Assembly: GCA_964425575.1 (NCBI GenBank)
Contig: CAYRMN010000025.1
Coordinates: 1 to 17,871 of the forward strand
Direction of reading: 5' to 3'
Length of the DNA: 17,871 nt
From: CAYRMN01 sp964425575
GTDB taxonomy: Bacteria; Patescibacteriota; Patescibacteriia; 2-12-FULL-60-25
Both the position numbers and the translations under genes were made by a program. Of the stretch, positions 13,553 through 17,871 are shown piece after piece. The notes beneath the pieces are model-generated. The model was given only the letters and a program-made list of their open reading frames with translations, was not told where the DNA came from and searched no databases. Within the stretch, counting starts at the first letter, position 1. Each line of letters starts with the position of its first letter.

Positions 13553-14319
13553 ACCTTTTTTGGAGGCAATGGAATAAACATACTCACCCCTTTTGCATAT
13601 TCTGCATACGCTGGGTTCTCTGCCATCTTTTTTTCAAGCATCGGAATACCGGAAACCTTTACAATCAAAAATGTGATCGTCAACGGTCCAACCACGCTCC
13701 ACCACGCACCAGGCACAGAAAGCGTCATGAGCCAAATCCCCCACCATTGCGTCACCTCCCCAAAATAATTTGGATGACGTGTGTAGGCCCACAGTCCACG
13801 TTGCAGTATGCTCCCTTTATTGACTGGGTTCTGTATAAACCGCGCGAGTTGTGCATCACCGACAGATTCAAAATAAAACCCAAAACACCATATCGCAAGG
13901 CCAATCATATCCAACCCACCGAGCACTGGTCCAAAATGGTTATTTATCACGAGCACAGGCAACACGATCAACAAAAGCAAGGCGCCCTGTAACAGATATA
14001 CTTGAACATACGAACGCATGTAAAACCATCTTCCCCATTCTTTTCGCCATGCGAGATATCGATAATCTTCCGTCCTCCCTTTGTTTCGTGTATGAATATG
14101 CCACGCTAAACGCAAGCCCCATACACTGACCAACGAACACACAAGCAGGCTGCGCACGCTGCTCTCATCAGAACGAAAAAATGATACCCAGGAAAGCAGT
14201 ACAAAACCCACCCCCCAAGCCACATCCGCCACATCATTTCTTTTTTTCCACACAGACAAAACAAACCACACACTCATATACACGAATAACACTCCTCCGA
14301 GTTCTAAAAAATACCTCAT
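13549..14319 (-). CDS. DUF1295 integral membrane protein (steroid-5-alpha-reductase-like)
   Basis: The 256-residue, mostly hydrophobic protein has about six to seven helices and the DUF1295 signature. This comprises RNDVADVAWGVGFVL (27-41), the DYRYLAWRKEWG loop (85-96), and GLWAYTRHPNYFGEVTQWWG (175-194), the RHPNYxGE motif shared with isoprenylcysteine methyltransferases and steroid reductases. It ends with the helix after SGIPMLEKKMAENPAYAEY. Known relatives reduce or methylate lipids using NADPH or SAM bound near the RHPNY motif; the substrate here is unknown. It overlaps the next upstream and downstream genes by ATGA at both ends, so its dose is tied to the DUF2177 fusion and the four-helix protein. 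The family call is very secure. Confidence 0.92.
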   Translation of the reverse strand: MRYFLELGGVLFVYMSVWFVLSVWKKRNDVADVAWGVGFVLLSWVSFFRSDESSVRSLLVCSLVSVWGLRLAWHIHTRNKGRTEDYRYLAWRKEWGRWFYMRSYVQVYLLQGALLLLIVLPVLVINNHFGPVLGGLDMIGLAIWCFGFYFESVGDAQLARFIQNPVNKGSILQRGLWAYTRHPNYFGEVTQWWGIWLMTLSVPGAWWSVVGPLTITFLIVKVSGIPMLEKKMAENPAYAEYAKGVSMFIPLPPKKV

Positions 14320-14954
14320 ATTCCAATTTTATGCGCAATCAAATACGTCACTGTCGACACAGAGGCGGCAAGCGCAGCTCCCCATACCAGATCCACCATT
14401 GTCACAAGCAGAGGCCAATCTTTTGCCACTGCTAAGTTCGTCAGATCGTAGGTTGCATAGCAGACGAGCCCAAAGAGCGCTCCGTACAACAATGCGTGCG
14501 TCCAGGACCCCTTTTCTACCGCTGGAGCTATGACGAACGCAACCAATCCCGCAATAAAAATAAGATAAAAAACAATGGCCGCCACCCAATTTACATCTGA
14601 CTTCATGAGTGAACCAATCTGCGTCCGGTAAAAATTCTTCGCCACTAGACCAAGCCACAACACATCAATCAAAAGAAAAATGGGAAGTGCGATCCCGTAT
14701 AACTTGATAAATATTGTTTTCATGAAAGGAAAGGGATTACATTTTTTCAAGTCTCTATCCGGTAGATATAAGATACACAAGCCAATCAAAATCCCTCCAA
14801 GAGCGGTCCATGTATGACTGCCACCAAACATCCATGTGTCGAACTTGTCTAAGACATACCAAATGCCGCGCCACACAAGCACAAGCCCTATGACGATTGA
14901 GATATTCTTTGAGAGATATTGAACGGTTATTTTGTGTGGATTTTTTTTTGACAT
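14316..14954 (-). CDS. Two-helix module fused to DUF2177 membrane protein
   Basis: Residues 78-212 are a complete DUF2177 protein: MKTIFIKLYGIALPIFLLIDVLWLG, the VAKNFYRTQIG loop, CYATYDLTNLA and MVDLVWGAA, with about four helices. DUF2177 proteins are usually only about 130 residues and begin at that Met. Here 77 more residues precede it in frame, with two helices (about 18-34 and 46-64) and the motif VWRGIWYVLDKFD...FGGSH, ending LYLPDRDLKKC. This resembles a small free-standing CPR membrane protein. The linker is KKCNPFPF. No Shine-Dalgarno site precedes the internal ATG at 14723, though TGTAAT lies 12 bases before it. The start is five bases after the TspO stop; the stop overlaps DUF1295 by ATGA. 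Confidence 0.85.
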   Translation of the reverse strand: MSKKNPHKITVQYLSKNISIVIGLVLVWRGIWYVLDKFDTWMFGGSHTWTALGGILIGLCILYLPDRDLKKCNPFPFMKTIFIKLYGIALPIFLLIDVLWLGLVAKNFYRTQIGSLMKSDVNWVAAIVFYLIFIAGLVAFVIAPAVEKGSWTHALLYGALFGLVCYATYDLTNLAVAKDWPLLVTMVDLVWGAALAASVSTVTYLIAHKIGI

Positions 14955-14959
14955 ATAGT

Positions 14960-15367
14960 CTATCTATTTAAATAGGTAATCGTAAGCTGTAAGCACGTCG
15001 CAAATGTCCCCCAAAGGAGATACGGAATATTCGCATACACCACCCAACGCAAGCTCGGTGCTGCGTACCAAAGCGCATACAACGCCCAAACCAATGTTCC
15101 AACCACAAGCAAAATATCAAGCGCAGCGAGCAGATTATTTTTTAACCCAAACTGAATAGGAGTAAACACAGCATTAAACACCAGATTTAGTGCAAATGGT
15201 ACAGCAACGACCCAAGAAATCTGCTTCGTAAACGCCTTATAAAACACTGTGCCGAACGTGAATGCAATGATTGTGTATAGCACGGTCCAAACGGGTCCAA
15301 AGACCCATGAGGGTGGTGACCACAACGGCTTGATAAGCTGCGAATACCAGTTATAGGTGTTGTTCAT
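14960..15367 (-). CDS. tspO: TspO/MBR family membrane protein
   Basis: The 135-residue protein has five helices and the TspO signature PLWSPPSWVFGPVWTVLYTI (14-33), then the tryptophan-rich LVWALYALWYAAPSLRWVVYANIPYLLWGTFATCLQ (about 92-127). TspO proteins (bacterial tryptophan-rich sensory proteins, homologues of the mitochondrial translocator protein) bind porphyrins and are tied to light, oxygen and oxidative-stress responses. The length is slightly short, with a trimmed N-terminus. It is the first gene of a five-gene operon; an extended -10 stands six bases before its ATG and no Shine-Dalgarno site is visible. The family call is very secure; the ligand in this organism is unknown. Confidence 0.93.
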   Translation of the reverse strand: MNNTYNWYSQLIKPLWSPPSWVFGPVWTVLYTIIAFTFGTVFYKAFTKQISWVVAVPFALNLVFNAVFTPIQFGLKNNLLAALDILLVVGTLVWALYALWYAAPSLRWVVYANIPYLLWGTFATCLQLTITYLNR

Positions 15368-15373
15368 GGATTG

Positions 15374-15405
15374 ATGATATCAAACGAGCGCACGCCTGTG
15401 TACAT
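15374..15405 (-). promoter_or_regulatory. Promoter of the TspO operon, leaderless geometry
   Basis: Minus strand TACACA, a 17-base spacer, TATCAT preceded by TGA (extended -10 TGATATCAT), then six bases and the ATG at 15367. TATCAT matches TATAAT in 5 of 6 positions. The transcript should begin at the ATG. Confidence 0.6.
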
Positions 15406-15439
15406 TTTAATACACGATCCTCATGTGTTAACAAAAAAA

Positions 15440-15814
15440 TTACTCGGAATAACAAACTTCGATATTATTTTTATCGAGATCTCGAACAAATGCTGCATAA
15501 TATGTCGGCGTATACTCGGATCGAGGACCAGGCGTTCCGTTATCCAATCCGCCAGCTATAATGGCGACCTTATAAAAAGCATTCACGACCTTGTGACTCT
15601 TTGCCCTAAACGCAACATGAACCCCCTTATGCGCAGGTCGTCCCTTTATGCTCTGAGCAATTTCAAAAATTGGATCTTTTCCAATTCCATAGCCCCAGAA
15701 TCCATCCTTCCTACTTCCTAAGACGATTTTCATTCCAAGCACTGCAAGAGCCTTGTCGTAAAAACGTTTGCTTTTGGCTAAATCCGCAACACAGATGGTG
15801 ATATGATCGAGCAT
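15440..15814 (-). CDS. Single-domain VOC (glyoxalase-fold) protein
   Basis: From ATG 15814 the protein has 124 residues and a full VOC fold. It opens MLDHITICVADLAKSKRFYDKAL, has the second beta-alpha unit KGVHVAFRAKSHKVVNAFYKVA, and closes AAFVRDLDKNNIEVCYSE. Likely metal ligands are His4, His69 (KGVHVAF) and the Glu in NNIEV, the common 2-His-1-Glu pattern of glyoxalase/dioxygenase relatives. It differs clearly from the tandem VOC at 7813. The open frame reaches 15895, but that part only overlaps the end of the membrane-protein gene. The start is seven bases after that gene's stop, so the two form an operon. TAGAAT lies four bases before the ATG. The substrate is unknown. Confidence 0.88.
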   Translation of the reverse strand: MLDHITICVADLAKSKRFYDKALAVLGMKIVLGSRKDGFWGYGIGKDPIFEIAQSIKGRPAHKGVHVAFRAKSHKVVNAFYKVAIIAGGLDNGTPGPRSEYTPTYYAAFVRDLDKNNIEVCYSE

Positions 15815-15821
15815 ATAAATT

Positions 15822-16139
15822 CTACCTATGATTTCTTTTCTCCTTCGGCAGCCCCCAGTGCCATTTTGGTTTTTCTCCTTTCTTATAGGCGACAATGACG
15901 AGAAGGACGGTCAATAAAATAATCGGTAGCGCAAAAGTCAGAAAATTACTTCCGGAATCAGGATTGCCAGGGATATACTCTTCCCTCATCGAAACAAGGC
16001 CGAGAATGAGAAGAATATAAACACCGATGACGCCCCATCCCTGCCACGTCGCTGGAGTCCATCCCCAACCATATAATTTCGCCTTAAACCAGTACCGTTT
16101 CGGATTGTCTTGAATATAGGCAACGTACTGTTTGAGCAT
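15822..16139 (-). CDS. Two-helix membrane protein of a CPR-typical family
   Basis: The 105-residue protein starts MLKQYVAYIQDNPKRYWFKAKLYGWGWTPATWQGW, a block I recognise from a conserved hypothetical family frequent in CPR genomes. Two helices follow (about 35-51 and 66-86), separated by an acidic loop REEYIPGNPDSGS, and then the tail YKKGEKPKWHWGLPKE. The function is unknown. The tryptophan-rich amphipathic N-terminus and basic tail suggest both ends are cytoplasmic. TACAAT lies eight bases before the ATG, again predicting a leaderless mRNA. It is divergent from the YdcF-like gene and is followed by the VOC gene after seven bases. Confidence 0.83.
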   Translation of the reverse strand: MLKQYVAYIQDNPKRYWFKAKLYGWGWTPATWQGWGVIGVYILLILGLVSMREEYIPGNPDSGSNFLTFALPIILLTVLLVIVAYKKGEKPKWHWGLPKEKRNHR

Positions 16140-16147
16140 ATGCTGTC

Positions 16148-16153
16148 ATTGTA
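16148..16153 (-). promoter_or_regulatory. -10 hexamer of the two-helix protein gene, leaderless geometry
   Basis: Minus strand TACAAT (5 of 6 matches to TATAAT), eight bases before the ATG at 16139. No strong -35. Predicted start is one or two bases from the ATG; no Shine-Dalgarno site. Confidence 0.5.
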
Positions 16154-16197
16154 AACAATTTCTATGCACCTGAATACTCAAGCATAAAAAATGGCCG

Positions 16198-16225
16198 TTG
16201 ACTTTTCCTTCATAGACGTTATATT
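16198..16225 (+). promoter_or_regulatory. Consensus sigma-70 promoter of the YdcF-like gene
   Basis: TTGACT (16198-16203), a 16-base spacer, TATATT (16220-16225). Transcription would start near 16232, giving a real leader of about 32 bases with AAAGGA (16249-16254) nine bases before ATG 16264. This is the classic leadered arrangement, unlike most genes in this window. Confidence 0.65.
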
Positions 16226-16263
16226 CCTTCTACACATTTCAACCAAAGAAAGGACTGAGGAAC

Positions 16264-16815
16264 ATGAATGGACAAATGTCCTACGTATACGCCAATGGAT
16301 ACGGAGCAACAGAAAACATACATGACAGGAACTACACCCATTACCTCATCAAGGTGTCGCATTTTATTCAAGAACATCCAGACAAGCAATTCACGGTGTA
16401 CCTGTGCGGTGGCTATACCAATCGTAAAAATCTGACCGAAGCTGCGTGTATGCATCAGATCTGGACGCGCCTGGGCATTCCGCCCAATGTTGTCCTCGTC
16501 CTCATCGAGGATACAACGACGGCTCGAGACAACCTCCAAGCGGTTCGCCTTGCTGGAGACGTACCAATCACCATCTTCTGCGAGCTATCACGCAAGCCAA
16601 CAATGCGGTTCCTCGCATCACGCTTCTTCTCGGCTGCCCAGATCGTGGGGATTGGTTTTGATGAGAAGTCTCTCAAGATCGGTCACCGGCTGAAGCAACT
16701 CTTCTTGCACTTCCCTCTCGAAGTGCTCGCGTACTACTGCCCTTTGTTCGACAAAATTCGCCTCGCGCTGCGCAAGCGGCATATCGCCAGGGTGAGGCGA
16801 AATGAGGAGAAATAA
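16264..16815 (+). CDS. YdcF/ElyC-like DUF218 protein
   Basis: The 183-residue protein fits DUF218. It has FTVYLCGGYTNRKNLTEA (43-60), the CGG and TEA positions of the family, then LVLIEDTTTARDNLQAV (79-95; the ED-x-TTxxN active-region motif) and ITIFCELSRKPTMRFLASRFF (102-122). It ends in FPLEVLAYYCPLFDKIRLALRKRH, typical of CPR versions. DUF218 members (YdcF, SanA, ElyC) bind nucleotides or act around envelope and lipid-carrier metabolism. This one lacks an N-terminal membrane helix, so it is cytoplasmic or peripheral. Codon use is notably G/C-rich and the gene has a Shine-Dalgarno site. ATG 16276 is an alternative start. It is followed by a tiny ORF one base after its stop. Confidence 0.8.
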   Translation: MNGQMSYVYANGYGATENIHDRNYTHYLIKVSHFIQEHPDKQFTVYLCGGYTNRKNLTEAACMHQIWTRLGIPPNVVLVLIEDTTTARDNLQAVRLAGDVPITIFCELSRKPTMRFLASRFFSAAQIVGIGFDEKSLKIGHRLKQLFLHFPLEVLAYYCPLFDKIRLALRKRHIARVRRNEEK

Positions 16816-16816
16816 C

Positions 16817-16918
16817 ATGGAACTCGACACAGGCCCGCCTCCAACTCCTCTGGAAGGCGGGCTCTTAAAAATCTCTACATTGGAGACAATGGAGCTTCAG
16901 CGTTATCTTGACAAGTAA
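16817..16918 (+). CDS. Possible 33-residue ORF after the YdcF-like gene
   Basis: The ATG is one base after the YdcF-like stop and has GAGGAG seven bases ahead, inside the last codons of that gene. It encodes MELDTGPPPTPLEGGLLKIS... and ends QRYLDK. Against it, the middle (16833-16862) is a GC-rich hairpin that looks like a terminator, so the Pro/Gly codons may only be stem sequence. No family is recognised. If translated, it would be a coupled microprotein; ribosomes would also open the hairpin. Confidence 0.3.
   Translation: MELDTGPPPTPLEGGLLKISTLETMELQRYLDK
16833..16866 (+). terminator. GC-rich hairpin after the YdcF-like gene
   Basis: GCCCGCCTCCA (16833-16843) pairs with TGGAAGGCGGGC (16851-16862) with one bulged A and a seven-base loop, then TCTT. 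The T-run is short, so termination may be partial. It overlaps the possible 33-residue ORF. Confidence 0.5.
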
Positions 16919-16920
16919 TA

Positions 16921-16949
16921 TTGACATATCAAAAATTTTATGATATTTT
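16921..16949 (+). promoter_or_regulatory. Strong sigma-70 promoter of the 107-residue protein
   Basis: Perfect TTGACA (16921-16926), a 17-base spacer, TATTTT (16944-16949) with TG at 16941-16942. Both the -35 and the extended -10 are near consensus. Transcription would start near 16956, leaving about 70 bases of GC-rich leader. Confidence 0.75.
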
Positions 16950-16960
16950 TTGGCTACATT

Positions 16961-17020
16961 CGGGGGACTGACACCCCGCCCTGCCGTGGGGGTCACGGAG
17001 CAACGCACCTTTTGGAGGTG
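16961..17020 (+). promoter_or_regulatory. Structured leader that can mask the Shine-Dalgarno site
   Basis: Three mutually exclusive hairpins share a C-run and a G-run: CGGGG (16961-16965) with CCCCG (16974-16978); GACaCCCC (16970-16977) with GGGGGTC (16988-16994); and CCGTG (16984-16988) with CACGG (16994-16998). After them CACCT (17006-17010) is complementary to AGGTG (17016-17020), which covers most of the Shine-Dalgarno GGAGGT at 17014-17019. Control of translation by switching or temperature is inference. Confidence 0.5.
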
Positions 17021-17026
17021 GAGACC

Positions 17027-17350
17027 ATGCTGGATATCATGCAGTTTCTCGGAGGAACGCTGCTGGTCTACCGAGAACAGTCGCAGTTCTGGTCCGAAGG
17101 CGGCCGAGGGACCATCACTAAAGTCGTACAGAATGGGAACAGCGTCGACATCGAGACCGACGCGACCGCCTCCTTCGTGACAGATTTTTTCAATGAGTGG
17201 GAACTTCGTGAGCACGAAGGCGTGACCTACCTCAAGCCCGCGGGTGGCTGGCCCAGCTCGTCGATTTCTTACGCCGCTCTCGCGCCGGAGGGAGTCATGA
17301 TTCCGAGAATCAACGAGAGGAAGGTAAACCCGATGGATCTTTTCCTGTAG
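17027..17350 (+). CDS. Unknown 107-residue soluble protein
   Basis: The protein starts at ATG 17027, seven bases after a strong GGAGGT. The in-frame sequence upstream is the promoter and leader. It begins MLDIMQFLGGTLLVYREQSQF, has a beta-rich middle (GRGTITKVVQNGNSVDIETD), an aromatic/acidic stretch SFVTDFFNEWELREHEG, and ends VMIPRINERKVNPMDLFL. There is no signal peptide or membrane helix, so it is cytoplasmic. I do not recognise the family. Codons are G/C-rich and resemble the YdcF-like gene and the gene at 1-197, not the neighbouring DUF1905 gene. It is a single gene between its own promoter and a terminator, which suggests independent regulation through its leader. Confidence 0.7.
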   Translation: MLDIMQFLGGTLLVYREQSQFWSEGGRGTITKVVQNGNSVDIETDATASFVTDFFNEWELREHEGVTYLKPAGGWPSSSISYAALAPEGVMIPRINERKVNPMDLFL

Positions 17351-17382
17351 TCACAGCAGACGACGGCATCCGCACCACCCTG

Positions 17383-17433
17383 AACCCGCCCCCTCTTGGC
17401 GAGTCTCTCAAGGGGGTGCGGTTTCAGTTTTTC
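17383..17433 (+). terminator. Rho-independent terminator of the 107-residue gene
   Basis: AACCCGCCCCCTCTT (17383-17397) pairs imperfectly with AAGGGGGTGCGGTTT (17410-17424), followed by TTTCAGTTTTT. It lies 33 bases after the stop and just before the convergent DUF1905 stop; it could serve both sides. Confidence 0.7.
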
Positions 17434-17441
17434 TAGCCAAT

Positions 17442-17741
17442 TTAGACTCGAATGCCAATACATACAGCAACCGTATCTCCGTCCATAATCCCCTCCTTTT
17501 TTCTCACTTCAAGCTTTATCGGCAAAAGATAGGACTGTGATTTTTTATCAGGGAAAATGGAGGTTTCCCAGGTCGTCTTTCCTACCGTCACGAGAACAGG
17601 GATAGAGCCCCAGCCTTTCTTAATCTTCCCAAATCGTATCTTGATGTCACTTGATAATACGTGCGGAAGAGAGACAAAACGCCATGCAGCCATTCCTGGA
17701 TATGGAAATATCCGCGCGCTGAACTCAAACGTACCTCTCAT
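17442..17741 (-). CDS. DUF1905 protein
   Basis: The 99-residue protein is a complete DUF1905 domain. It has FSARIFPYPGMAAWRFVSLP (7-26), then IKIRFGKIKKGWGSIPV, TVGKTTWETSIFPDKKSQSYLLPIK and EVRKKEGIMDGDTVAVCI, all hallmark blocks of this small beta-rich family. DUF1905 is often found alone or next to or fused with YdeI-like domains; no reaction is established. The ATG at 17741 follows the stop of the upstream partial gene by four bases, so they are co-transcribed. There is no strong Shine-Dalgarno site (AAGG lies three bases before the ATG). The family call is secure. Confidence 0.9.
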   Translation of the reverse strand: MRGTFEFSARIFPYPGMAAWRFVSLPHVLSSDIKIRFGKIKKGWGSIPVLVTVGKTTWETSIFPDKKSQSYLLPIKLEVRKKEGIMDGDTVAVCIGIRV

Positions 17742-17745
17742 AACC

Positions 17746-17871
17746 TTACCAAGCCCCCACTTTCACCAACACTCCACGTCGCTTCACGATGTTTCCATAA
17801 TCCCATTGAATACGTTTTGCTTGTTTCAGCCAACCACGAAGTTCGGTGATTTTTAGTTCTTTGAGATCTTG
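17746..17871 (-). CDS. C-terminal end of an unknown protein
   Basis: The window ends inside this gene. The last 41 residues, QDLKELKITELRGWLKQAKR... ending RRGVLVKVGAW, are basic, followed by TAA at 17748-17746. They look like an amphipathic helix and a short beta strand. The family cannot be told from this fragment. The four-base gap to DUF1905 makes an operon likely. Confidence 0.65.
   Translation of the reverse strand, partial: QDLKELKITELRGWLKQAKRIQWDYGNIVKRRGVLVKVGAW

Noticed and set aside
1..17871. Search for tRNA, rRNA, CRISPR, IS elements or prophage genes
   Set aside because: I saw no cloverleaf with conserved T-loop, no regularly spaced direct repeats, and no transposase, integrase or phage protein.

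Overview
This window looks like chromosome from a Patescibacteria / Candidate Phyla Radiation (CPR) bacterium. The signs are many short single-domain or membrane genes, very tight packing with 4-base ATGA overlaps, a 105-residue two-helix protein of a type I associate with CPR genomes, a lysozyme-like surface protein with tandem repeats, and a free-standing class II aminoacyl-tRNA-synthetase core. Stop codons TAA, TAG and TGA are all used, so the code is standard and not the UGA=Gly code of Gracilibacteria. No rRNA, tRNA, transposase, integrase or CRISPR array is seen.

Layout. 1-523: the start of a GC-rich minus-strand membrane protein, then hairpins and a perfect 22-bp inverted repeat. 524-3056 (minus): pirin, an HtrA-like protein that has lost its catalytic serine, and a Wzz-type chain-length protein. 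3130-5342 (plus): a nine-codon leader ORF coupled to a 728-residue secreted protein with a lysozyme-like domain and eight repeats. 5343-5556: a convergent intergenic region with palindromes. 5557-7784: divergent DUF4349 membrane protein and PP2C phosphatase genes. 7813-12356 (minus): small soluble genes (tandem VOC, SRPBCC, cupin, DUF1801, hemerythrin, cupin) and an AsnRS-like synthetase core. 12569-15367 (minus): a five-gene operon, TspO, DUF2177 fusion, DUF1295, a four-helix membrane protein and a conserved soluble protein. 15440-16139 (minus): a small membrane protein and a VOC protein. 16264-17350 (plus): GC-rich genes with canonical promoters and Shine-Dalgarno sites (YdcF/DUF218, a tiny ORF, and an unknown 107-residue protein behind a structured leader). 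17442-17871 (minus): DUF1905 and the end of one more gene.

Two expression styles sit side by side. Many ordinary genes have a -10 hexamer only about 6-9 bases before the ATG, often with an extended TGn, and no Shine-Dalgarno site, which predicts leaderless or nearly leaderless mRNAs. The GC-rich genes at 1-197 and 16264-17350 have strong Shine-Dalgarno sites, and two of them have consensus -35/-10 promoters and true leaders. This contrast, the Shine-Dalgarno-masking leader before 17027, the leader ORF at 3130, the serine-less HtrA-like protein overlapping the Wzz gene, and the TspO/DUF2177/DUF1295 operon are the main points of interest.

Read together, the genes suggest envelope and glycan work (Wzz, HtrA-like, lysozyme-like protein, YdcF) mixed with redox, light or small-molecule stress functions (pirin, hemerythrin, cupins, VOC, TspO, DUF1295). 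That overall reading is inference.
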